61,591 bases of DNA from Streptomyces sp. man185 (lineage in GTDB: Bacteria; Actinomycetota; Actinomycetes; Streptomycetales; Streptomycetaceae). Shown here piece by piece: positions 10,680-18,064 of this stretch. The position numbers were made by a program, and so were the translations under genes. How positions within the stretch are numbered: the stretch's first letter is position 1; every line of letters begins with the position of its first letter. The DNA is taken from contig NTHE01000049.1 of NCBI GenBank assembly GCA_002551355.1, positions 1 through 61,591 of the forward strand, given 5' to 3'. The notes below the pieces were generated by a model. It worked only from the letters and a program-made list of their open reading frames with translations. It ran no database searches and was not told where the DNA came from.

Positions 10680-12725
10680 TCAGAAGGTGAGCTTGAAGCT
10701 GTTGATGCGGCCGGTGTCCTGGCGCGCCACGTCCTGGACCTTCAGCTTCCAGACTCCGTTCGCCACCTCGGACGAGGCGTTGACCGTGTAGGTCGCCACC
10801 ACGTTGTCCGCGGAATCGCCGGAGGAGGAGTTCTTCAGCCGGTAGGCGGTGCCGTCCGGCGCCACCAGGTCGACCACCAGGTCACCCCGCCAGGTGTGCG
10901 AGATGTTCACGTCCACCTTGAGGGCGCTCGGCGCGTTGCCGGTGACACCTGAGACGGTGACCGAGCTGGTGACGGCCGCACCGGCGTCCGGGATGTTCAC
11001 GGCGGTGGTGTTCTCGAACACCTTGCCGCCCGGGTCCGGGTCGCCGCCGCCGGGGCGGGCACCGACGTTGATGCCGGCCCAGGCGTGGGCCACGGCCGCG
11101 TACTCGGGGCTGGTGGCCCCGTACAGCTCACTGGCGACCGCGAGCGTGCCCGTGCGGGCGGCGGCGTAGTTGGTCGTCGAGGTGAACTTGGTGGTGAGCG
11201 CCTTGAACCAGATCTGCAGCGCCTTGTCCCGGCCGATACCGGTCACCGGAAGCCCGTCGGAGGTCGGCGAGTCGTAGTTGACGCCGTTGACGGTCTTGGC
11301 GCCACTGCCCTCGGAGAGCAGGTAGAACCAGTGGTTCGCCGGGCCCGAGGAGTAGTGGACGTCGACGTTGCCGATGCCCGAGTACCAGTAGTCCTTGGAC
11401 GAGCCGTCCTTGGAGGGCTTGTCCATGTAGCGCAGCGGCGTGCCGTTGCCGTTGATGTCGATCTTCTCGCCGACCAGGTAGTCGCCCGGGTCCTGGGTGG
11501 TGTTGGAGTAGAACTCCACACCGGCGGCGAAGATGTCGGAGGTGGCCTCGTTGAGACCGCCGGACTCGCCGCTGTAGACGAGCTTGGCGGTGACCGAGGT
11601 CAGGCCGTGCGTCATCTCGTGGGCGGCCACGTCCAGGGAGGTCAGCGGCTTGACGTTGCCGCTGCCGTCGCCGTACGTCATGCAGAAGCAGCTGTCCTGC
11701 CAGAACGCGTTGACGTAGTTGTTGCCGTAGTGGACGCGGGAGTACGCGCCGACGCCGTCACCGCGGATGCCGGAGCGGCCGTGGACGTTCTTGTAGTAGT
11801 CCCACGTCTCGGCGGCGCCGTAGTGGGCGTCCGCGCCGGCCGTCTCGGCGTTCTGCGGAGTGCCGTCGCCCCAGATGTCGTCCGGGCCGGAGAACAGCGT
11901 GCCGGTGCCGGAGCTGCCCCGGTTGAGGTTGTACGTCTTGTGGTTGCCGCGCGTCGTGTCGGTCAGGGTGTACGAGGGCGCCGTGCCCAGGGTGACCTGG
12001 CCGTTGTACTGCGTGTTGCCCGTGCCGTTGTGGACGGCCTGCCACTCGTAGAGCTTCTCGCCCGAGGTGGCGTCGGTGAGCACGTGCAGCTCGTTCGGGG
12101 TGCCGTCGTGCTGGAGTCCGCCGACCACGGTCTCGTACGCGAGCTGCGGGGAGCCGCCGCCCACCCAGACCACCTTGCGCGGGGCGTTCTCCGCCTTCTT
12201 GGCCTTCGACCCCTCGGCCTTCGCCGCACCGAGTGCCTGCTTCTCGGCGGCGGCCGGAGCCACGTCGGCGGTGAGGCCGACGGCCTTCAGCTGCGCGCTG
12301 GTCGCCTTCGACGCCTTGCTGACGCCCTCGGTCCTCCCGGCCGCGGACTCCTTGACGACGAGGTCGCCGCCGAGGACGGGGAGCCCGTCCAGGGTGCGCT
12401 CGTAGCGGGTGTGCGTCGTGCCGTCCCGGTCCTGGACGACATCGCGGACCACGAGCTTCTCGGTGGACCCGAGACCGAGCTCCTTGGCCGTGGCCGCCTT
12501 GGTGGCGTTGGCCTCGCTGAGCAGCTCCGCGCGCTGGGCGGGGGAGAGCTTGGCGGGCAGGGCGCCCGGGTCGGCCTTCGTGCCGGCGGTGATGCCGCCG
12601 AGCGGGGCCGAGGCGGGGGCGGAGGTGGCGGTCGCGGCGCCTGACGGAACGGCGACGGCGATCATTGCTGCTGCGGCTATCAGAGCGCCGGTCGCGGTGG
12701 CGCGACGGCTGGGCGTGGATCTCAC
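10680..12725 (-). CDS. secreted M4 (thermolysin-like) metalloprotease with P-domain
   Basis: A 681-residue zinc endopeptidase made as a prepro-protein. A signal peptide (about 1-30) is followed by an FTP/PepSY propeptide (about 50-200), the M4 peptidase domain (about 240-550) and a C-terminal P/Homo B beta-sandwich (about 565-681). The zinc site is complete: His369, Glu370 and His373 in HEMTH, with third ligand Glu393 in GGLNEATSD, the normal 20-residue spacing. NVDVHYSSGPANHWFYLL supplies the catalytic His region. The role is extracellular proteolysis after autocatalytic propeptide removal. ATG 12725 gives a good basic signal start. The gene stands alone. Confidence 0.93.
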   Translation of the reverse strand: MRSTPSRRATATGALIAAAAMIAVAVPSGAATATSAPASAPLGGITAGTKADPGALPAKLSPAQRAELLSEANATKAATAKELGLGSTEKLVVRDVVQDRDGTTHTRYERTLDGLPVLGGDLVVKESAAGRTEGVSKASKATSAQLKAVGLTADVAPAAAEKQALGAAKAEGSKAKKAENAPRKVVWVGGGSPQLAYETVVGGLQHDGTPNELHVLTDATSGEKLYEWQAVHNGTGNTQYNGQVTLGTAPSYTLTDTTRGNHKTYNLNRGSSGTGTLFSGPDDIWGDGTPQNAETAGADAHYGAAETWDYYKNVHGRSGIRGDGVGAYSRVHYGNNYVNAFWQDSCFCMTYGDGSGNVKPLTSLDVAAHEMTHGLTSVTAKLVYSGESGGLNEATSDIFAAGVEFYSNTTQDPGDYLVGEKIDINGNGTPLRYMDKPSKDGSSKDYWYSGIGNVDVHYSSGPANHWFYLLSEGSGAKTVNGVNYDSPTSDGLPVTGIGRDKALQIWFKALTTKFTSTTNYAAARTGTLAVASELYGATSPEYAAVAHAWAGINVGARPGGGDPDPGGKVFENTTAVNIPDAGAAVTSSVTVSGVTGNAPSALKVDVNISHTWRGDLVVDLVAPDGTAYRLKNSSSGDSADNVVATYTVNASSEVANGVWKLKVQDVARQDTGRINSFKLTF

Positions 12726-13110
12726 GCGGACTCCTTCTGCGAGGGGGGTACCGGCGGCGCTGGACGGGCCGTCCGGACGGTGCAGGCGGTGCGCAGAACG
12801 GGGTGAAGAGTGTCAGCAGATGCCCGTGTCTGTCAGGAGCGCGTCAACAACTTGGCCGGTTTTCGTTCGTTGCCGGAAAGGTCGTGTTCGTTAAGCGGAC
12901 GTTTCGCCGATCATTGCCGCAGTGTTACCGGGCGTTCGGGAGACCGGTATTCACAGGGTGGTCACAGGTTTCGTGCGTGAAGGTCACCGCATCGTCGCGA
13001 GCGGGAAGGGGTGCGGTGACCGCCAGATGAGACGGCGTCGGGTTCTGGCCAGATCCGCACGGCGGAATGTGCCGGTCCGTCAGGATGCGGATCGCGGTGG
13101 TGGGGGGTGC
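12726..13110. other. intergenic region upstream of the metalloprotease
   Basis: 385 bases with no gene I can support. It must contain the metalloprotease promoter on the minus strand and the 3' end of the TetR gene. It is richer in A+T around 12840-12960 than its surroundings. I see no convincing -35/-10 pair. Confidence 0.4.
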
Positions 13111-13701
13111 TCAGGCGCTCGCGTCCGTCGGGTACACCGCGTCCAGGAGATCGCGCACGAAGCGGTCCGGGTCCTCCAGTCCCGCCGCCGCGAGCGTTCC
13201 GGGCCCGTTCGTCAGCAGGTGCGGGATCGCCGCGTGCAGGGCGAGGGTGACGACGGCCGCCCGCTGCGGGGTGACGGGCAGTCCGGCGGCGCGCTGGGCC
13301 AGCTCGAAGCCCGCGAAGTCCCCGCTCGCCATCGGGTCGAGGATGCCGGAGAGCCAGGGCCGCCGGGTCGCCTCGGCCTGGAGCTCCAGCACCGCCAGCA
13401 GCCGGGGGCGGCCCGGCCCGGCGACGTTTTCCAGGAGTGAGCGGAAGAGTGCCACCACGCCCTCGCGGTCCGCCGGCCCCGGGCCGGCCGCCAGTCGTTC
13501 GGTGAGCGCGAGGTACTGCTCCAGGCAGCGCTCCGCCACCGCGCGGAGCACGGCGTCGCGGGTCGGGAAGTAGTTCTTGGTGGTGCCCGGCGGCACCTCG
13601 GCTGCCTGATCCACGGCCCGGTGCGTCAGCCCGCGCCCGCCGTCCCGGGCCAGCACCTCCACGGCTGCGTCCCGCAGCCGGTCCCGACGGTCCGGATTCA
13701 C
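13111..13701 (-). CDS. TetR/AcrR family transcriptional regulator
   Basis: A 196-residue repressor. The N-terminal HTH is clear: LRDAAVEVLARDGGRGLTHRAVDQAAEVPPGTTKNYFPTRDAVLRAV (in two pieces, about 9-56), with the family TxxxYF recognition element. The rest is a variable helical ligand-binding domain. The GTG at 13701 faces the start of an FAD monooxygenase. A double palindrome in the 122-base interval between them is the likely operator, so this is probably a local repressor of the monooxygenase gene and itself, released by the oxygenase substrate or a related compound. Confidence 0.88.
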   Translation of the reverse strand: MNPDRRDRLRDAAVEVLARDGGRGLTHRAVDQAAEVPPGTTKNYFPTRDAVLRAVAERCLEQYLALTERLAAGPGPADREGVVALFRSLLENVAGPGRPRLLAVLELQAEATRRPWLSGILDPMASGDFAGFELAQRAAGLPVTPQRAAVVTLALHAAIPHLLTNGPGTLAAAGLEDPDRFVRDLLDAVYPTDASA

Positions 13702-13756
13702 CTGTGCTCCCTCGCTCCCGTACCGCTGCCGCGCCTGGGCCTGCCCTTGCCGATGC

Positions 13757-13786
13757 TACCCCAGCCGTGGTACCACAGGTGTGGTA
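13757..13786. promoter_or_regulatory. double TetR operator
   Basis: TACCACAGGTGTGGTA (13771-13786) is a perfect 7-2-7 palindrome. A second 16-base copy, TACCCCAGCCGTGGTA (13757-13772), agrees at 13 of 16 positions and shares the central TA. The two lie between the divergent TetR and monooxygenase genes, the usual place for a TetR operator. Confidence 0.75.
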
Positions 13787-13823
13787 GTCCCTTTCGTCGT
13801 CCGAACGAGCTCGGGAGCGCGAC

Positions 13824-14918
13824 ATGGCAGGAACGGCGACCGTGGTCGGCGCGGGCATCGGCGGTCTGGCGACCGCGATCGGCCTCCGCCGCGCGGGCTG
13901 GAGCGTGACGGTGCTGGAGCGCCGCACGGAACTGGAGCGGTACGGCGCGGCCTTCGGCATCCACCCCACCGCACAGTCCGCGCTCGACCGCCTCGGCGTC
14001 GGCGACGCGCTGCGCGAGCACGCCGTGCCGTACCGCGACGCGCACATCCGCACCCCGGACGGGACGTCGATCGCCCGGCTCCCGCTGGAGCGCATCGAAC
14101 GCAAGGCGGGCCGCCCCGAACTCCTCATCTCCCGCCCGTACTTGCTCGACGCCCTGCTCGCGGGCCTGGACGCCTTCGGGGACGTGCCGATCAAGCTCGG
14201 CGAGCGGGTCACCGATGTGGACGCCCTCGCCGCCGGACAGGACCTGGTGATCGGCGCCGACGGCATCCGCAGCGCCGTCCGCACCGCCCGCCTCGGCGAC
14301 CGCAGCGGTCCGCGCGAGGTCGGCACCGTCGCCTGGATCGGCATCGCCGACTTCGAGAGCCCGGTGCACGGGGAAACCTGGGGGAGCGGCCGCTTCTTCG
14401 GCATGACCCCGGTCGCACCCGGCCGCACCAACTGGTACGCCACCGTGCCCGAGGCCACCACCGCCGAGGAGTTGCGCGGCTTCTTCGCCGACTGGCACGA
14501 CCCGATCCCGCGCATCCTGGGGGCCACCGACCCGGCCACCTGGATCCGCTACGACATGCGCCACCTGTACCCGGCGCTGCCCACCTTCGTGTCCGTGGGC
14601 GCCCGCCCCGTCTCCTCCGACACCGGGCCCGCCTCCCCGACGGCCCCCGTGGCCCTGGTCGGCGACGCGGCCCACGCCATGATGCCCAACCTGGGCCAGG
14701 GCGCCTGCACCGCGATCCTGGACGCGGACGCCCTGACCCGCGCGATCGCCGCCGCATCACCGGGCCCGGCCGGTATCGCCGGAGCCCTGCGCGCCTACGA
14801 TCGCGAACGCCGCCGCAGCGCCCAGCGGACCGCCTTCGCCTCCCGGACCCTGCACCGCGTCATGAGCACCGAGCGCACCCGGCTGCGCGACGGGGCGGTA
14901 CGGCTGCTGCCGGGGTGA
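13824..14918 (+). CDS. FAD-dependent monooxygenase (PHBH fold)
   Basis: A 364-residue class A flavoprotein hydroxylase. The N-terminal dinucleotide-binding motif GAGIGGLATAIGLRRAG is at about 9-25, followed by the acidic end of the second strand (LERR). The conserved DG motif occurs as LVIGADGIRSAVR near 140-152. The FAD ribityl-binding GDAAHAMMPNLGQGACTA is near 281-298. Such enzymes hydroxylate or oxidise small aromatic or polyketide-like molecules with NAD(P)H and oxygen. The substrate is unknown; control by the divergent TetR suggests detoxification or tailoring. ATG 13824. Confidence 0.88.
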   Translation: MAGTATVVGAGIGGLATAIGLRRAGWSVTVLERRTELERYGAAFGIHPTAQSALDRLGVGDALREHAVPYRDAHIRTPDGTSIARLPLERIERKAGRPELLISRPYLLDALLAGLDAFGDVPIKLGERVTDVDALAAGQDLVIGADGIRSAVRTARLGDRSGPREVGTVAWIGIADFESPVHGETWGSGRFFGMTPVAPGRTNWYATVPEATTAEELRGFFADWHDPIPRILGATDPATWIRYDMRHLYPALPTFVSVGARPVSSDTGPASPTAPVALVGDAAHAMMPNLGQGACTAILDADALTRAIAAASPGPAGIAGALRAYDRERRRSAQRTAFASRTLHRVMSTERTRLRDGAVRLLPG

Positions 14919-14997
14919 GGGCGGTGAATCCGGTCGCCCGGCGGGAGGGAGCGCTTCTACGATCGGCGGACCGGGAGCACGTGGTCCCGCAGGGTGC

Positions 14998-15117
14998 GGT
15001 GCCGTGGCCGAGCGGTCCAAGGCGATCGCCGCGGGGAAGGTCCTCCCCACGGCGACTCGATGAGGCAGGGGCGGACCTGTCCCGTCTCGTCCGCGGGTTC
15101 GAATCCCGTCGGCATCG
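14998..15117 (+). tRNA. tRNA-like element (type II-like, noncanonical middle)
   Basis: A 7-bp acceptor stem pairs 14998-15004 (GGTGCCG) with 15110-15116 (CGGCATC), one G-T pair. TG at positions 8-9 is followed by a D-arm GCC-GAGCGGTCCAA-GGC (15007-15023). The T-arm is GCGGG-TTCGAAT-CCCGT (15093-15109) with the invariant TTCGAAT loop. In between are 68 bases instead of the roughly 41-44 of a normal Ser/Leu tRNA. They fold as a long hairpin 15026-15055 (11 pairs around one mismatch, 6-base loop) and a second stem 15059-15064/15086-15091. No 7-base anticodon loop is obvious and no CCA is encoded. It is either a degenerate or a noncanonical tRNA. Confidence 0.5.
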
Positions 15118-15357
15118 CACCCGCCACCGCGCGGAGCGGGCATGCCCGCGCGACACGTGGAGCTCCCTTTCGGCCGCGAGTGTCAGCGACCCGACTCGCG
15201 CGGCTGTCCACCGCGCGGGTACCTGCCGCCCCGGGCGATGAGCTCCGAGGACTCCCCAGCGGCACTGTGCCGTTGCGGCATGGTCTTCAATGGCCCCGCG
15301 GCGCGGGTACGCCGATGACGACCCTCCCGAAGTGAGAACAACCGAAGAGAGAACGAC

Positions 15358-16098
15358 ATGGCATGGAGCACTCGAGAAATCGCCGAGCTGGCCGGCACCA
15401 GCCTTCGGGCCGTGCGCCATTACCACGACATCGGACTGCTCGACGAGCCGGAGCGCCACTCCAACGGCTACAAGCAGTACAGCGTCAGTCACCTTGTCCG
15501 CCTGCTACGGATCAAACGGCTCTCTGCCCTGGGTTTCTCGCTTGCTCGGATAAGCGACATGAGCTCCGACGCGGATGCGCGTGCCGACCTGACTGAGCTG
15601 CGCGCTCTGGACGATGAGCTGGCCGCCACCATCGAGCGCCTGCAGCAGGCTCGCACGGAAGTCGGCGCCCTGCTGCGCCGAACCGCCCGGAGCGATCTCC
15701 CTCTCCGCTTCGCCTCGGTGGACGACGTCGCCGAACTGCCGGAGCCCGACCGCTCCTTCGTCAGCGTCATCGACACGGTCCTGGGTCCCAAGGCGCTGGG
15801 CGCCTACACGGACCTGCTCCAGCAGAAGCCGGACCCGGTGGCGACCGAGCTGGACGGCCTGCCTGCCGACGCGGACGAGTCCACTCGCCAGAGTCTTGCC
15901 GAGCGCCTCGTGCCCTACGTCCGCGCGTTGCGGGTTCGGCATGCCGGCCTCGGTGACCTCACCTCGGACGCCCCGCACGGACGGCACTTCACCGCTCGCA
16001 CCATGGCAAAGGCCATCGGCGACCTCTACAACCCTGCTCAGGTCGACGTGATGCGTCGTTTGGGCAGGCTCTTGGCTGATCACGGTCTCCCGGAGTAA
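15358..16098 (+). CDS. MerR family transcriptional regulator
   Basis: A 246-residue regulator. The N-terminal winged HTH is standard: AWSTREIAELAGTSLRAVRHYHDIGLL (in two pieces, about 2-28), then the wing and dimerisation coiled coil (LTELRALDDELAATIERLQQ, about 80-99). The long C-terminal domain (110-246) has no cysteine pair for metal sensing, so it more likely senses an organic ligand or drug, but I cannot name it. ATG 15358 follows AGAGAACG. Its target is not evident: the neighbours are a tRNA-like element and a GPP34 gene. Confidence 0.85.
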   Translation: MAWSTREIAELAGTSLRAVRHYHDIGLLDEPERHSNGYKQYSVSHLVRLLRIKRLSALGFSLARISDMSSDADARADLTELRALDDELAATIERLQQARTEVGALLRRTARSDLPLRFASVDDVAELPEPDRSFVSVIDTVLGPKALGAYTDLLQQKPDPVATELDGLPADADESTRQSLAERLVPYVRALRVRHAGLGDLTSDAPHGRHFTARTMAKAIGDLYNPAQVDVMRRLGRLLADHGLPE

Positions 16099-16370
16099 CG
16101 CTCGTCCCGACTGCGGATCGATCCCGGGGTTCCTTCGTCCCTTTCTCATCGCCCCTTTCTCCCCGTGCCTCCAACTGTGCCGTAACGTCACCAGTTTCAC
16201 TGCGCGAGCGGGAGGTACAAGTGCCATCACCGATGACGGCCGAACGAGGCGGGGACATTCATTCCACTGATGGATGAAGCGGTGACGGGCTTCTCCTATT
16301 GCGCGTCACGGCCACGAGAATATGGCGCCATTTCGGCTGTCGCCTTCACTGCACACCCCAGGGAGAATCC

Positions 16371-17024
16371 GTGCCCGTGACGCTTGCCCAGAAGCTGTAC
16401 CTTCTTTGCTATTCCGTACCGAAGAGGAAGTTCCCGCTGGACGATATTCAGGGGCGGGGCCAACTGCTGCGCGCCGGCGCGCTGACCGCGCTCGCCCGCG
16501 AGGGGCTGCTCGACTCCTCCGGCGGGAAGGTCCGGCGACTGCCCGGTACTCCGCCGGAAGATCCGTTCACCGGCGCGGTCTGGCACGACCTGCCCGCTGA
16601 CAAGCCTCGCGGTTGGCTCAAGTTCGTGCACGACAAGGCGCACACCGCCGAGACCCCCGTCCGCGACCAGCTTCTCAGCTCCGGTGAGATCACCCTGAGC
16701 CGAGTGAAGAAGCTCGGGGTCGTCCCCGTCGACAGGGTCACTGTCGTCGACCCGGACGCCGTGCGGGAATTGCAGGAGCAGGTTCGGGCCACCGTGCTCG
16801 ACGGCGCGGGCCCGGCCGGGACTCTCACGGACGAGCTGGCGATGGCGGTCTTCGCGGTGGAGCTGGAGTTGTCGCCGGTGTGGAGCAGTCAGGAGCGCCG
16901 AGCCCACAAGGGAGACCTGAAGGCGCACGCGGCCCTGTACGACGGCTTCGTCCCCGGACTGCGGAAGGCACTGCGCGACTCCTACCTCTCCAGCCGGGCG
17001 GTCGGAGGCGGATGGAGTGCCTGA
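16371..17024 (+). CDS. GPP34 (GOLPH3-like) family protein
   Basis: A 217-residue GPP34-domain protein beginning MPVTLAQKLYLLCYSVPKRK. Actinomycete members are thought to bind anionic phospholipids at the inner membrane face, by analogy with eukaryotic GOLPH3; their role is not settled. Typical helical features are LLRAGALTALAREGLL and the C-terminal LRKALRDSYLSSRA. GTG 16371 is chosen because CAGGGAGAATCC gives a good ribosome site; the upstream open frame to 16299 has atypical composition. It is followed 68 bases later by a DUF3159 membrane protein in the same direction. Confidence 0.75.
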   Translation: MPVTLAQKLYLLCYSVPKRKFPLDDIQGRGQLLRAGALTALAREGLLDSSGGKVRRLPGTPPEDPFTGAVWHDLPADKPRGWLKFVHDKAHTAETPVRDQLLSSGEITLSRVKKLGVVPVDRVTVVDPDAVRELQEQVRATVLDGAGPAGTLTDELAMAVFAVELELSPVWSSQERRAHKGDLKAHAALYDGFVPGLRKALRDSYLSSRAVGGGWSA

Positions 17025-17092
17025 GCCCGTCGTCCGCCCATGACCGCAACCCGCCGGCGTCCACCTCGCCGGCACGTGACAAGGAGTGGCCG

Positions 17093-17845
17093 ATGAACCA
17101 TCACGCGGAGCGCATCCCCGCCCCCAACGGCAGCCAGAACCCGGGGACCTCACCGCCTCCCACCCCGCGACCGACCATGGTGGAGTCCATGGGAGGCACG
17201 GCCGGCTTCGTCTACTCGACGGTCCCGGTCGTGGTGTTCGTGATCGCGCTGGCACTGCAACCCACCAAGGTGGCCGTGATCGCGGCCATCGTCACCGGCG
17301 TACTGTTCGCCATCGTCCGGATGGTGCGGGGTGAGGGTTTCCTCTCGGCCTCCAGCAGCCTGGCCGGCGTGCTGGTGGCGGCGGGCATCGTGGCGCTGAC
17401 CGGCTCCGCCAAGGACTTCTTCCTCCTGGGCATCTGGGTGGCCTTCGTCGGCTTCGTCGTCACGTTCGGGTCCGTCCTGATGCGTCGCCCCCTGAGCGGC
17501 GTGGTGTGGAACCTCCTGCACGGCGGCACGTACGCCTGGCGTGAGGACCGGAAGGTGCTGCGCGCGCATGACGTGGCCACCCTCGCCGCCGCGCTCGTCC
17601 TCGGCGCCCGCTTCGCGGTGAAGCAGTGGCTCTACGTCCACGACTCCACCGGCTGGTTGGCTTTCGCCAAGATCGCCATGGGCACCCCGCTGACCGTGGT
17701 GGCGGCACTGGTCATCGCCTGGGCCTTCCGTCGCACATCCACGTGCCTGGTGACGCAGAAGCAGCCGACCGAGCCCGTTGCAGGACAGGGGGCCGGGCTG
17801 TCGCCCCAGCACGACGCCGAGCTCCAGCCGTCGCCGACTACCTGA
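17093..17845 (+). CDS. DUF3159 family integral membrane protein
   Basis: A 250-residue membrane protein. After a Pro-rich cytoplasmic N-terminus come about five or six hydrophobic segments: residues about 40-55 (STVPVVVFVIALAL), 60-75 (VAVIAAIVTGVLFAIV), 90-105, 110-130 (FFLLGIWVAFVGFVVTF), and a final pair near 190-225. The conserved block STVPVVVFVIALALQPTK is typical of the actinobacterial DUF3159 family, whose function is unknown. ATG 17093 follows AAGGAGTGG, a strong site. It may be cotranscribed with the GPP34 gene, hinting at a membrane-related role for both. Confidence 0.75.
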   Translation: MNHHAERIPAPNGSQNPGTSPPPTPRPTMVESMGGTAGFVYSTVPVVVFVIALALQPTKVAVIAAIVTGVLFAIVRMVRGEGFLSASSSLAGVLVAAGIVALTGSAKDFFLLGIWVAFVGFVVTFGSVLMRRPLSGVVWNLLHGGTYAWREDRKVLRAHDVATLAAALVLGARFAVKQWLYVHDSTGWLAFAKIAMGTPLTVVAALVIAWAFRRTSTCLVTQKQPTEPVAGQGAGLSPQHDAELQPSPTT

Positions 17846-18064
17846 TCGACCTACGCGTCTCCGACAACGCCCGCTGCACGCTCTGACGGCCCGGCCCTAC
17901 GTGTAACTGGTCGGCACCCGGCCGTCGCCCCGACGGGCGGCGTTCAGCGGGCCCTGACGGGCCCGCCCTGGTCCGCCACCCCATGTCCTGCAGTCGGTGT
18001 CCGCGGTGCGGACAGCGCGGCTCCGGTGGAGCGGGCCGGGAGTTGATGTCTTCTCCGGGCACCG

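Noticed and set aside
14998..15117. Ordinary tRNA-Ser or tRNA-Leu
   Set aside because: The distance between D-arm and T-arm is about 25 bases too long and no proper 7-base anticodon loop can be drawn, so no isotype is assigned.
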